DNA of 64,000 nt from Aquiflexum lacus (GCF_015476655.1 NZ_JABFHF010000005.1:62001-126000); one strand, 5' to 3'. Positions 35,101-43,562 are shown, counted from the stretch's first letter. Notes: a model not told the origin generated them from the letters alone. Made by a program: numbers and translations.

Positions 35101-35671
35101 CGTTTAATTGTTTTAGTTTTTTCCTCATGTTTATCAAAGCGTATCGCATTCTTCCCAAAGCTGTATTGATACTCACTCCGGTCTGTTCTGCAATTTCCTG
35201 AAAACTCAAATCCATATAATGTCTCATGATGAGCACCTGTTTCTGTGTTTCGGGAAGCTCGTCTATTAGCTTCCTGACCAGTTCAACAGTATCTTCTTTG
35301 ACTTTGAGGTCCTCTATATTTTCCTCGGCAAATCTCAGTGTATTGAAAATATTGGCACCATCCTCCATGACTATGGTCGGATAGCGTTTGCATTTTCTGA
35401 AATAATCGATGGCTAAATTGTGCGCTATGCGCATCAACCATGGCTGAAATTTACCCTCTTCGTTATAACCGTCAGAACTCAAAGTCTGTACTACTTTTAC
35501 AAATACATCTTGAAGTAAATCCTCTGCTACGCCCTGATCTTTGACGATCAGATAAATGGTGGTGTAAACTCTCGGACTGTATTTGTTTACTAACTTTTCA
35601 AATGCTGCTTCACTTCCGCTTCTATACTGTGCGATCAGTTCGGCATCTTTAGGAATTAACCTATTGCTCAT
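35069..35671 (-). CDS. ECF-type RNA polymerase sigma-70 factor
   Basis: The 200-residue protein has region 2 (AFEKLVNKYSPRVYTTIYLIV, EDLLQDVFVKVVQTL, FQPWLMRIAHNLAIDYFRK) and region 4 (LPETQKQVLIMRHYMDLSFQEIAEQTGVSINTA; two segments given for position only). These are typical of group 4 (ECF) sigma factors. It directs RNA polymerase to a dedicated promoter set, not identifiable here. It is co-transcribed with the overlapping 79-residue gene and ends at the terminator at 34815. Confidence 0.92.
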   Translation of the reverse strand: MSNRLIPKDAELIAQYRSGSEAAFEKLVNKYSPRVYTTIYLIVKDQGVAEDLLQDVFVKVVQTLSSDGYNEEGKFQPWLMRIAHNLAIDYFRKCKRYPTIVMEDGANIFNTLRFAEENIEDLKVKEDTVELVRKLIDELPETQKQVLIMRHYMDLSFQEIAEQTGVSINTALGRMRYALINMRKKLKQLNVAYDKIFYPK

Positions 35672-36080
35672 ACAAATTGACTTTTTTAATAACGTAGAGG
35701 TTTATGCCATAGTATATCTTAAGGGGTGAAACAATTTAAAGATTGCTTTCAAATGTAAAAATTCAATAACATTGATGCAATAGAAACTGTGTTTTTTTTG
35801 AAAATGAAATTAACTAAAAAAAGTCAAAATAGAATATTTTGTACTTTACAATAAAAAAACTGAAATTTAATTCGGAAGTCAGACGCTCTTTTTACAAAAT
35901 AAAAATTTTAAATTTTAACTCTATAACGGATAAACTCCTGTTTTTAGTATAGAGTTGTCTTAATTCCAAAATATATTCATGAAAATTTATTTGAATAGCG
36001 AAGTTGATCAAGCTTTGGGTAAAAAGCTTAAGGAAATCTTGTCTTTTTAGTAACTTCGTTTTTCAATACTAATAAAAATT
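35672..36080. other. AT-rich spacer between divergent sigma and DUF3127 genes
   Basis: About 410 bases, mostly A+T. A plus-strand frame of 23 codons (35979-36050, MKIYLNSEVDQALGKKLKEI...) ends 30 bases before DUF3127. It might be a leader peptide or chance. TAACTTCG at 36050-36057 resembles a -7 box for DUF3127. Confidence 0.4.
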
Positions 36081-36437
36081 ATGGAACTAAGCGGAAAAAT
36101 AGTACAAATCTTGCCTGAACAAGGTGGAACTTCAGCAAAAGGTAGCTGGCGAAAAAGAGATTATGTTTTGGAATTACCTGGCACTTACCCTAAAAAAGTT
36201 TGTCTTACTGTTTGGGGAGATAATATTGATCAGTTTAATATGAATATGGGTGACGAAGTCAATGCCTCAGTGGACATTGAAAGCCGTGAATACAATGGAA
36301 AGTGGTATACAGATGTCAAAGCATGGAAGGTCGAAAAAGGAAATCAGCCTAAAGCTAACCCAAACTCAGCTGCTACATCAGTCCCTGATGTGACTACTTT
36401 CTCTGATGAAAGCGGAGATGATGTATTGCCTTTCTAG
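36081..36437 (+). CDS. DUF3127 protein (OB-fold, ssDNA-binding-like)
   Basis: The 118-residue protein shows the DUF3127 core (VQILPEQGGTSAKGSWRKRD, LTVWGDNIDQFNM, YNGKWYTDVKAWKVEKG) and a low-complexity tail ending in an acidic SGDDVLPF, reminiscent of the acidic C-termini of single-stranded DNA-binding proteins. The family is confined mostly to Bacteroidota and predicted to form an OB fold. A role in DNA metabolism is inference. A terminator follows. Confidence 0.85.
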   Translation: MELSGKIVQILPEQGGTSAKGSWRKRDYVLELPGTYPKKVCLTVWGDNIDQFNMNMGDEVNASVDIESREYNGKWYTDVKAWKVEKGNQPKANPNSAATSVPDVTTFSDESGDDVLPF

Positions 36438-36465
36438 TGGGATTGCCCAAATATGAAGAATAGAA

Positions 36466-36503
36466 AAGAATTGCCTCATTTTATCTATCATGAGGCAATT
36501 CTT
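36466..36503 (+). terminator. Rho-independent terminator after DUF3127
   Basis: A perfect 14-base-pair stem (AAGAATTGCCTCAT with its complement) has a ten-base loop and is followed by T-rich sequence. It separates the DUF3127 gene from the next gene. Confidence 0.75.
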
Positions 36504-36538
36504 ATAGTTTATTATGTTTTTTTAAATCAGATATTACG

Positions 36539-36994
36539 ATGTGGGACGACTTTGATGATGAGGACTGGGATGAAAATGACGAAGAGGAATTCCGAAGAGA
36601 AAATGAAAGGATAGACAAGCATCCTTTGATGAAGAAAGGTATGGATATCTTTGAACTCACCCGGGCTTTGGTAGGCTCTTTGGATGAGGCTAGGATGGAA
36701 CTTTATGGAGGATTGATGCTCGAAAGTGCGGGTGTTTTACCAGCGAAATTCGCAGGAGCTGAAGGTGTTGATGATTATATTCTCAAAATGGAAAATGCCG
36801 TACTGATGAAAATCAACGCTAGAAGCTTACATTCAATGACATATCAACTGGCATTGGAAGGTACGCATGCAGAGGAACACCTTCAGTTGTTAAGGGATGC
36901 CATCAAAGATTATAAATCCATGTTTGTGGATTGGGTCAAAGGATTTGATCCCACTCAAAAAAATAACGATGGTTGGGGGATTTTTGAGGATTAG
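36539..36994 (+). CDS. Hypothetical protein, conserved-looking, acidic N-terminus
   Basis: The 151-residue soluble protein has a strongly acidic N-terminus (MWDDFDDEDWDENDEEEF) and a helical core (DIFELTRALVGSLDEARMEL, YILKMENAVLMKINARSLHS, HLQLLRDAIKDYKSMFVDWV). I do not recognise a family with certainty. The coherent amphipathic helices and starting context argue for a real gene. Its stop overlaps that of a small membrane gene on the other strand by four bases. Confidence 0.75.
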   Translation: MWDDFDDEDWDENDEEEFRRENERIDKHPLMKKGMDIFELTRALVGSLDEARMELYGGLMLESAGVLPAKFAGAEGVDDYILKMENAVLMKINARSLHSMTYQLALEGTHAEEHLQLLRDAIKDYKSMFVDWVKGFDPTQKNNDGWGIFED

Positions 36995-37140
36995 GTGATG
37001 TTTTGACCAAAGCGGAATCCCATATAGGCCCCTACTATCATCAATACCAAAGAAATACCCAAAAGTAAAAGCAATATACCCAAAGGCATTTCCCAATTTT
37101 CACTACCTATTTTGAAACGAATATTTTTTTTGAGGTCCAT
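36991..37140 (-). CDS. Small single-pass membrane protein (49 residues)
   Basis: The frame of 49 codons starts at ATG 37140 and ends TAA 36991. The protein has a charged N-terminus (MDLKKNIRFKIGSENWEMPL), one membrane helix (GILLLLLGISLVLMIVGAYM) and a short tail (GFRFGQNIT). The length, positive N-terminus and good helix support a real gene despite its size. It lies 123 bases upstream of the purE terminator region and is convergent with the hypothetical gene at 36539. Function unknown. Confidence 0.65.
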   Translation of the reverse strand: MDLKKNIRFKIGSENWEMPLGILLLLLGISLVLMIVGAYMGFRFGQNIT

Positions 37141-37186
37141 GGGGTAAATATCGGATTTCTTATCAAGTTATTTATAAAGCAAAAAA

Positions 37187-37214
37187 AGAAGCGAGACATA
37201 TTTGCCTCGCTTCT
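37187..37214 (-). terminator. Rho-independent terminator of purKE
   Basis: The stem AGAAGCGAG/CTCGCTTCT of nine base pairs has a ten-base loop. An A-run on the plus strand at 37181-37187 gives the U tract of the minus-strand transcript. It lies 50 bases past the purE stop. Confidence 0.8.
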
Positions 37215-37263
37215 CTAATAAAATTAAAAGTAATTAAACTTTAATTTATAAGCCTACTAGTTT

Positions 37264-37770
37264 TTACGTATTCCTCCATCCCTTTGTTTCAATTTCTTTT
37301 GCAGAGATTTCAACTTTTTCTTTCAAGGATTCCTTAAATGCTGATAATTTTGCTGAAGTCTCCTCATTGAAAGCACCCAAAATTGATGCGGCAAGTATTC
37401 CTGCATTTCTTGCGCCGTTCAATGCAAGGGTAGCTACAGGAATTCCTGCGGGCATTTGAAGGATGGAAAGAACACTGTCCCATCCGTCAATAGAATTGGA
37501 GGATTTGATGGGGACACCCAAAACCGGAAGTGTGGTCAGTGAAGCCACCATTCCGGGCAAATGGGCAGCACCACCTGCCCCGGCTATAATTATTTTAATT
37601 CCTCTACTTTTGGCGGACTCTGCGTATGATACCATCCTGTGCGGTGTTCGGTGGGCAGAGACTACTGTCAATTCATAAGTTACACCCAATTCTTCCAAAA
37701 CGATTGCCGCTTCTGACATGATTGGTAAATCGGATTTGCTTCCCATGATAATTCCTACTTGTATGGACAT
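37264..37770 (-). CDS. purE: N5-carboxyaminoimidazole ribonucleotide mutase
   Basis: The 168-residue class I PurE has the conserved GSKSDLPIM start, SAHRTPHRM with the catalytic His, and [14 protein letters not shown]. It converts N5-CAIR to CAIR in purine synthesis. It follows purK after three bases, forming a purKE operon with a terminator downstream. Confidence 0.95.
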   Translation of the reverse strand: MSIQVGIIMGSKSDLPIMSEAAIVLEELGVTYELTVVSAHRTPHRMVSYAESAKSRGIKIIIAGAGGAAHLPGMVASLTTLPVLGVPIKSSNSIDGWDSVLSILQMPAGIPVATLALNGARNAGILAASILGAFNEETSAKLSAFKESLKEKVEISAKEIETKGWRNT

Positions 37771-37773
37771 TGC

Positions 37774-38913
37774 TCAAGCTTTTATTTTTATGATTTCTTT
37801 GATTTCTAAGGCACGTTTTTTCAATACTGAGACGTCTTCGTCCAAAATGGTAACATGGCCCATTTTTCTAAATGGTTTTGTAACCTTTTTACCATATAGA
37901 TGTACATAAACCCCTTTTTGGGAAACTGCATTATCCATTCCTTCTACAAGGGCATTACCGGTAAAACCGTCTTCCCCCAATAGATTCACCATGGCAGCAG
38001 GACATCTTAAAGCAGTATCTCCCAAAGGCATGTTCAAAACTGACCTTATGTGTTGTTCAAATTGTGAAGTAAAATTTGCTTCAATGGTATGGTGTCCGCT
38101 GTTATGTGGCCTTGGAGCGATTTCATTGACGAGTATTTCACCTGATTTGGTCACAAACATTTCAACGGCCAGGATTCCGACCATGTCCAGTTTTTCAATA
38201 ACCTGAAAAGCAAGTGATTTTGCTTTCTCCTCAATTTTTGCTGAGATGTTTGCTGGTGCAAATAGGAATTCTACCAAATTGGCGGTTGGATGGAAGGAAC
38301 ATTCGACCGATGGATAAGCAATAGTTTCTCCTTTTTTGTTCCGGGCTACAATTACTGACAACTCCTGTTCAAAGTCTATTAATTTTTCCAAGAGGCCAGG
38401 TGCATCGAAAGCCTTTTCTAAGTCTTCTTTGGTTTTTAGTACCTGTACGCCCCTGCCATCATAGCCTTCTCTTCCTAACTTATTGACTGCAGGTAAAAAT
38501 TCGGAATTGGCCTTGACCTCTTCCTTGTTGGCGGTCAATATAAAATCCGCTGTTGGTATATTATTTTTTTTATAAAATTCCTTTTGGAGCCGCTTATCCT
38601 GTATCATTTTGATGATATGGGGTTGAGGAAAAACCTCTTTCCCCTCATCGACAAGTCTCTGAAGTGCTTCGGTATTTACATTTTCTATTTCAATGGTAAT
38701 GATATCACAGTTTTTTCCAAAACGATATACTGTATCAAAATCAGTGAGTTTACCCTGAGTGAAATCCTGACAGATATCTTTACAGGGGGCGTTTGGGTCG
38801 GGATCTAAAATATGTATGTCTATATTATAGCTGATAGCGGATTGAATAATCATTCGACCCAATTGACCGCCTCCCAAAATGCCCAAAATCTTTTGTTGAT
38901 AATTTTCTTGCAC
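37774..38913 (-). CDS. purK: 5-(carboxyamino)imidazole ribonucleotide synthase
   Basis: The 379-residue ATP-grasp enzyme has GILGGGQLGRMI at the N-terminus, VNKLGREGYDGRGV, and the C-terminal NEIAPRPHNSGHHTIEA. It carboxylates AIR using ATP and bicarbonate and hands N5-CAIR to PurE. The start codon is GTG at 38913. A TATTTTTG -7 box lies at 38933-38940 on the minus strand. Confidence 0.95.
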   Translation of the reverse strand: MQENYQQKILGILGGGQLGRMIIQSAISYNIDIHILDPDPNAPCKDICQDFTQGKLTDFDTVYRFGKNCDIITIEIENVNTEALQRLVDEGKEVFPQPHIIKMIQDKRLQKEFYKKNNIPTADFILTANKEEVKANSEFLPAVNKLGREGYDGRGVQVLKTKEDLEKAFDAPGLLEKLIDFEQELSVIVARNKKGETIAYPSVECSFHPTANLVEFLFAPANISAKIEEKAKSLAFQVIEKLDMVGILAVEMFVTKSGEILVNEIAPRPHNSGHHTIEANFTSQFEQHIRSVLNMPLGDTALRCPAAMVNLLGEDGFTGNALVEGMDNAVSQKGVYVHLYGKKVTKPFRKMGHVTILDEDVSVLKKRALEIKEIIKIKA

Positions 38914-38985
38914 CTTCTTGCATTTATTTGCTCAAAAATAAGAGAAAAATGCAGGATATCGAAAATCAGAATTTTATTAAAAAAA

Positions 38986-39006
38986 AAGCCCTTAAAAAAA
39001 GGGCTT
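38986..39006 (-). terminator. Rho-independent terminator of the lmo0937-family gene
   Basis: The stem AAGCCCTT/AAGGGCTT has an A-rich loop. The long A run just before it on the plus strand supplies the U tract for minus-strand transcription. It lies 20 bases after the small gene's stop. Confidence 0.7.
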
Positions 39007-39025
39007 GAATATTCAGTTTTAAGGA

Positions 39026-39178
39026 TTAGACAGGTCTTCCTCCGATAAGTCTTAATAAAATAGCGACGACAGCCAATACAAGTAAGATGTGGATTATACC
39101 TCCAACACTATAAACAAAGAATCCGAAGATCCATCCGATGATCAATATGACAGCAATCAAATATAATAAAGAACTCAT
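39026..39178 (-). CDS. Lmo0937/DUF5670-family small membrane protein
   Basis: The 50-residue protein (ATG at 39178, stop at 39026) has two short membrane segments and the family pattern LLYLIAVILIIGWIFGF followed by GGIIHILLVLAVVAILLRLI. These proteins are common, often stress-linked, and without known biochemical function. It lies between purK and the MutS-family gene with its own terminator, so it is probably a single transcription unit. Confidence 0.85.
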   Translation of the reverse strand: MSSLLYLIAVILIIGWIFGFFVYSVGGIIHILLVLAVVAILLRLIGGRPV

Positions 39179-39244
39179 GGTATAGTTGGTTTAGTTAAAT
39201 AATTGATTATAAATGATATAAATCCAATTATCATGCCATAAACC

Positions 39245-41008
39245 CTATTTGCTAAATTTAATACCCATCAGTTCCATGAGTTTGTGAGCATTGAAACTAG
39301 GACATGGTCCATCCTTTATTTTGTAATCGAAGTAGATTTCATTGTCTGCAATCTCACTGTGAAAACTTTTATTTTCAAGGTAATCAAGTTTACTTTCCAG
39401 CTGACTGAGTTCAATATCATGTGTAGAAATAATTCCTTTGCAATTGGAGTTTGCCAATTGCTTAATGAGGGATTCACTTCCCATGATGCGGTCAACTGTA
39501 TTGGTTCCTTTTAGAATTTCGTCTAAAAGGAATAGAACCTTTTCTCCATTTTCGGCCATGGTAAGTAATTGCTTGATCCTAGCCAATTCTGCATAAAACG
39601 AACTCACGCTTTCTCCCAAATTGTCCGTATTTCTCATACTGGTAAATAGTTGAAAAGTGCCTGTCTTAAATGTAGAAGCGAAGGGTGAAAGTCCTAAATT
39701 GGCAATAACAAGATTGATTCCCAACGTTCTCATAAAAGTTGTTTTTCCGGACATATTGGATCCTGTCAGCAAAACAATTTTAGTGTTTTCATCTAAAGAA
39801 AAATCATTTCCTACAGCTTCTTTGGGATGAAGAAGCGGATGGACCAAATCTTTCGTATCTATGATTCTATCGCTTGACCAATCCACCTGACATTTGAGGT
39901 CTTCTTCATTACTGAAAGTGGCCAGCGAAACCAAAGCCTGCCAAATATCAAAATAACCTTCCCACTCAGCTAAATGATTGGCAAATCTCTTTTTCCATTT
40001 AACTGTTCTCCAATAAAGGAAAAAATCAATCCAAAATAGCATATTAAAAATCAAATACATCAGATTGAACCTGTTTTGAAGCATAAAGGATTTTTGCTCT
40101 AAGGATTTCAAAATCACCGAGGCATCAAAATCTTGGTTTTTAAATGGTTTCTGAAGTTGATTGAGATATTCGCCATCTAAACGCATTCTTTCTATTTCTG
40201 ATGCCCATTTGCTAAAAGTCTTGATATCCCCCTGATTGGGCATGATAGAGGAAGCTTGCTGCAGGTTTTTGAAAATCAAGGATAAAAATACAATGCCGAT
40301 AATTATCCAAGCCCCGACCCAGGCAGGGGCTATCAATCCAAATACCGCAGCAAGGATGATTGAAATACCTCCCAAAGGACCAACGATTAGAGGTAGAAAG
40401 TAAACAGCACTCCAGTTTTCCGGTTGACTAAGCCATGCATAAAATTTAGTTTTTGGGTTTTCGTTTTTCATAAAAGCCCTTCCAGATGCCTCAAAAGATG
40501 CTAAAAAGCTACTGTTAGTTCTAAGTTCCTGAATAGCCTCAGCTTTTTGTTTGGCAGCATCGGGGTTGATCCTATCTTTCATCCAAGCTGCAAGAAGTGA
40601 TTTCCCACTTTTACTCACTGTGTGGTTGATCAATTGAAAAAGTGAATGTTGACCAAAAAGATCAAGGTCATTGGAGTAGGGGTGGAGCTTTTCTATAAAT
40701 TCCGAACCTGAATCTAAGTCCTTGAGATTTCTTGATTTTCTTTTGGTTTTTTCTACTTCCATTTCGTTCAATTGTGTAAAAAATTCGATCCAATCTTTAT
40801 TGGTATTGTATTGAATAATAAGGTAAACAAAGAGAACCGAACAAATCAGGAACGCAAGAATAAATATCGGCTTATCAGTTAGCCCGATTATCAAAGCAGC
40901 TATTATGAACAAAAAAAGAAAAAACCTACCTGTAGCAAGCCCAAATCCCTTTCTTTTACATCTCTTCAGGGCATCTTTTATGTCGGTTGTTCCGTGTTCA
41001 AATTTCAT
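39245..41008 (-). CDS. Membrane-anchored MutS-family ATPase
   Basis: The 587-residue protein has two N-terminal membrane helices (residues ~25-65) and another hydrophobic pair near 205-245. It then has the MutS core and ATPase domain: Walker A TGSNMSGKTTFMRT (~414-428), FASTF and SVSSFYAEL, Walker B LFLLDEILKGT (~492) and ISTHDIEL. It lacks the mismatch-recognition and connector domains, so it is not a conventional MutS; it resembles the MutS-related group found in Bacteroidota. Substrate is unknown. Promoter TATCTTTG lies four bases before the ATG. Confidence 0.85.
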   Translation of the reverse strand: MKFEHGTTDIKDALKRCKRKGFGLATGRFFLFLFIIAALIIGLTDKPIFILAFLICSVLFVYLIIQYNTNKDWIEFFTQLNEMEVEKTKRKSRNLKDLDSGSEFIEKLHPYSNDLDLFGQHSLFQLINHTVSKSGKSLLAAWMKDRINPDAAKQKAEAIQELRTNSSFLASFEASGRAFMKNENPKTKFYAWLSQPENWSAVYFLPLIVGPLGGISIILAAVFGLIAPAWVGAWIIIGIVFLSLIFKNLQQASSIMPNQGDIKTFSKWASEIERMRLDGEYLNQLQKPFKNQDFDASVILKSLEQKSFMLQNRFNLMYLIFNMLFWIDFFLYWRTVKWKKRFANHLAEWEGYFDIWQALVSLATFSNEEDLKCQVDWSSDRIIDTKDLVHPLLHPKEAVGNDFSLDENTKIVLLTGSNMSGKTTFMRTLGINLVIANLGLSPFASTFKTGTFQLFTSMRNTDNLGESVSSFYAELARIKQLLTMAENGEKVLFLLDEILKGTNTVDRIMGSESLIKQLANSNCKGIISTHDIELSQLESKLDYLENKSFHSEIADNEIYFDYKIKDGPCPSFNAHKLMELMGIKFSK

Positions 41009-41012
41009 GTTC

Positions 41013-41020
41013 CAAAGATA
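41013..41020 (-). promoter_or_regulatory. -7 box abutting the MutS-family start codon
   Basis: On the minus strand TATCTTTG is separated from the ATG at 41008 by only four bases (GAAC). It matches the Bacteroidota -7 consensus exactly. If used, transcription would begin at or next to the ATG, giving a leaderless mRNA. A -33 element is not obvious. Confidence 0.35.
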
Positions 41021-41150
41021 TTAAAAGATTTAGGAGGCGGCATTAAAAATTATAAATGCAATATTGTTGCAATAATTATTTTTTTTAAAGATATTTGAAT
41101 TATCTCATTCTTATAGTGTTCTCTTCATTAGGATGATGGTGGTTGACAGC

Positions 41151-41175
41151 AAGACTCCGGTTCGTCCGGAGTCTT
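41151..41175. other. Strong hairpin upstream of 41201
   Basis: A perfect ten-base-pair stem (AAGACTCCGG/CCGGAGTCTT) has a TTCGT loop but no adjoining T run. It lies 26 bases before the ATG at 41201. It may be an mRNA leader structure rather than a terminator. Confidence 0.5.
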
Positions 41176-41200
41176 CATTCAATCCAAGAGGACAATAAAT

Positions 41201-41644
41201 ATGAAAAGATTTACAATGGTGTTTTTTTTGGCCTTTTCCTTAGGTTTAGGAGCGACAGTAAAGAGTCCTGACATATGGGCTTTATTGTCAAAAACAAGGT
41301 TTGTAGAAAAGTTGAACAGAGAATATGGGATGTATTTTCTATATCCCATTTTCCCGGATGAGCTTAAAGCGATGGAGGGGAAAACAGTAGAGGTCACAGG
41401 TTTTTATATTCCTTTGGATGTCAGTACCTCTGACTTTGCAGTACTTAGTAAATTTCCAAATGCAGAGTGTTTCTTTTGTGGAGGTGCCGGCCCGGAGAGT
41501 ATTGTGGTGGCCTACCTCAAAAATAAACCATCCAAACGGATCAAAGTGGATGAAATTATCACGATCAAGGGAACGCTTAAACTTAACGATACCGATATTG
41601 ATGAATTGAATTTTATCTTATTGGATTCAGAAATAATTAACTGA
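41201..41644 (+). CDS. Periplasmic hypothetical protein (DUF3299-like)
   Basis: The 147-residue protein has an N-terminal signal (MVFFLAFSLGLGATVKS). A small beta-rich domain has VEVTGFYIPLDVS, AECFFCGGAGPESIVVAYL and EIITIKGTLKL. The pattern resembles the DUF3299 group of periplasmic OB-like proteins; the two cysteines in CFFC could bind metal or form a disulphide. Function unknown. It is followed after one base by a 53-residue basic gene, so the two are coupled. Confidence 0.72.
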   Translation: MKRFTMVFFLAFSLGLGATVKSPDIWALLSKTRFVEKLNREYGMYFLYPIFPDELKAMEGKTVEVTGFYIPLDVSTSDFAVLSKFPNAECFFCGGAGPESIVVAYLKNKPSKRIKVDEIITIKGTLKLNDTDIDELNFILLDSEIIN

Positions 41645-41645
41645 A

Positions 41646-41807
41646 ATGAAAAAAAAGAAAAAAAAAGTCTTAGAAGATGAAATATTTTCAGAAGTTGATT
41701 ATTCTGAAGGTTTCGGTGGTATACCGGAAAATGTATCTCTTACCAAAAATATTGGATGTGCCTCAGATTCAAAGGCTAAGGGCAGAAAAAACAAAAAAAA
41801 TGATTAG
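41646..41807 (+). CDS. Small lysine-rich protein (53 residues)
   Basis: The frame starts ATG at 41646, one base after the preceding stop, and ends TAG at 41807. The protein opens with six lysines and closes KAKGRKNKKND. Its middle reads SEVDYSEGFGGIPENVS. The close spacing and non-random composition favour a real gene, probably cytoplasmic. No family recognised. Confidence 0.55.
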   Translation: MKKKKKKVLEDEIFSEVDYSEGFGGIPENVSLTKNIGCASDSKAKGRKNKKND

Positions 41808-41865
41808 TTAACTCTGTATTTATTCTGATTTTTTCTTTTACTTTCATGGATAAAACTTAATCTAT

Positions 41866-42705
41866 ATGAAAGTAAATCACCCACAAAACCCTACTTTCCT
41901 GTTTGCATTTGGATTCCTATTTTTTTTGGTTTCCTGTGAAAGAACAGAAGAACTTTTGCCCAGTCAAGACAGTGCTGTCTTGCAGGAGGAAGCACAAGTT
42001 ACAGCATCTTTTGAGGACGTAGATTTCCTCGCATTCTCTGCTATGCAAAGCAATGGGCTTAGTTCCAGAACAAATTTGGATGTAGGCACTGATTTATGTG
42101 AAAACACCAAAGTTGACTTTTTCCCTAATAACAAATCTATTGTTATCGATTTTGGGGAAGGATGTCTTAGTCCCAAAGGAATCATGAGGAAAGGTAAAGT
42201 CATGCTATTTTACTCAGGATTTACATTTGATTCCAATGCTGAAATCACCATTTCTTTTGATGGCTATGAAGTAAACGGGCTTAAAATAGAAGGAAGGAGA
42301 AAATTGATTCACAAAGGATTTAATGCAGAGGGCAAATATTTTCTTTTTGAAACAGTGATTGCTGCAGGTAAAGCGACTTGGCCTGACGGAACATTTGCTA
42401 CCATAGAAGGAGAGTATGAAAAGAAGTTTTTTCTTCCCACCGATTCGAATGGAATAAAATTGAAAGTAACCGGTGGCTCGGGAGGTAAAACCAGAACGGG
42501 AGTATCTTACATGTCATTGATTGAACAAGAGTTGTTGTTTATCCAGTCATGTACTGACAAGGGTAATTGGATTCCGTCTTCGGGCAAGGTTGAGATTACC
42601 TTAGATACAAGTCAGAAGTTTTTGATTGATTATGGAGATGGTGCCTGTGATAAAACAGCGTCCGTCACGCATAATGATAAAACCATTCCCATCAAATTTG
42701 ATTAA
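41866..42705 (+). CDS. Hypothetical lipoprotein
   Basis: The 279-residue protein has a lipobox (FFLVSC25) and an acidic linker. A beta-rich body follows with two copies of a similar motif: VIDFGEGCLSPKG and LIDYGDGACDKTA, each with one Cys. This suggests an internal duplication or a paired beta fold. No family assigned. It is exported, probably to the outer membrane. A bidirectional terminator follows. Confidence 0.75.
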   Translation: MKVNHPQNPTFLFAFGFLFFLVSCERTEELLPSQDSAVLQEEAQVTASFEDVDFLAFSAMQSNGLSSRTNLDVGTDLCENTKVDFFPNNKSIVIDFGEGCLSPKGIMRKGKVMLFYSGFTFDSNAEITISFDGYEVNGLKIEGRRKLIHKGFNAEGKYFLFETVIAAGKATWPDGTFATIEGEYEKKFFLPTDSNGIKLKVTGGSGGKTRTGVSYMSLIEQELLFIQSCTDKGNWIPSSGKVEITLDTSQKFLIDYGDGACDKTASVTHNDKTIPIKFD

Positions 42706-42712
42706 AATATAG

Positions 42713-42741
42713 AAAAAGCCGGAAAATTTGTCCGGCTTTTT
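42713..42741. terminator. Bidirectional rho-independent terminator
   Basis: An eleven-base-pair stem (AAAAAGCCGGA/TCCGGCTTTTT) has a short A/T-rich loop, with A and T runs on opposite sides. It lies between convergent genes and can end both transcripts. Confidence 0.85.
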
Positions 42742-42743
42742 TC

Positions 42744-43562
42744 TCATTTTTTTCCTTCAGGATAATAGTGATGCACATCTCTTTGTGGGAAAGGAATCCC
42801 GATGTTTTCTTTATCAAATGCCTTTTTGATGTTTTCTTGCATGAAAAAATGCACATTCCAAAAATCTTCCGTCTTGCACCAAGGTCTTACTGCAAAATTC
42901 ACAGATGAATCTCCAAGTTCAGAAACAAGAATATCGATAGTCTGACTATGGTCGATGAACTCGCATGATTCGGCAACTTGCTTAATTACAGCCCTGGCTT
43001 TGTCAATATCAGCACCATAACTTATTCCAAAAGTCAAAGGCACTTTCCTGATAGAATTTGCCGTGAGGTTTTCCAAAGGGTTGGATGAAATCAAACCATT
43101 AGGAATAATAATGACTCTATTGTCAAGCGTAGTCAAAATGGTATTGAATATCTGGATTTCTTTGACTGTACCTGAATAGCTATTGGTGACAATGAAGTCG
43201 CCGACCCTAAATGGCTTGAAAAATAAAATTAGTACTCCTGCAGCAAGATGACTCAAGTTTCCCTGCAAAGCCAGACCTATCGCAAAGGCAAGTGCACCAA
43301 AAATTGCAATAAACGAAGTGACCTCAATGCCAAACATTGATGCTGCACTAAATAATACTAAGACTTTAATGGTAATGGAAATCAAAGAAAAAATAAATGG
43401 TACCAAGGTCGGGTCCACATTATTTTTATCCATTAATTGTCTTGTCTTATTGGCAATGAGTCCTGCAAGCCAAAAGCCTACAATAAGAGTTACTAATGCG
43501 CCCAATACTCTTGGTGCATAAAGAATAATCATGTCTGTAATAAGAGAAAGGTCAAAATCCAT
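42744..43562 (-). CDS. MscS-family mechanosensitive channel (second of tandem pair)
   Basis: The 272-residue protein has three N-terminal membrane segments and the MscS pore-lining helix region (AIFGALAFAIGLALQGNLSHLAAGV). The beta domain follows (FRVGDFIVTNSYSGTVKEI, NRVIIIPNGLI). It acts as an osmotic release valve in the inner membrane. It is paralogous to the gene at 43693, and both share the minus strand with 130 bases between them. Confidence 0.92.
   Translation of the reverse strand: MDFDLSLITDMIILYAPRVLGALVTLIVGFWLAGLIANKTRQLMDKNNVDPTLVPFIFSLISITIKVLVLFSAASMFGIEVTSFIAIFGALAFAIGLALQGNLSHLAAGVLILFFKPFRVGDFIVTNSYSGTVKEIQIFNTILTTLDNRVIIIPNGLISSNPLENLTANSIRKVPLTFGISYGADIDKARAVIKQVAESCEFIDHSQTIDILVSELGDSSVNFAVRPWCKTEDFWNVHFFMQENIKKAFDKENIGIPFPQRDVHHYYPEGKK

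Noticed and set aside
35979-36050. 23-codon plus-strand frame before DUF3127
   Set aside because: It is too short and without a ribosome site; it is kept only as a remark in the spacer entry.
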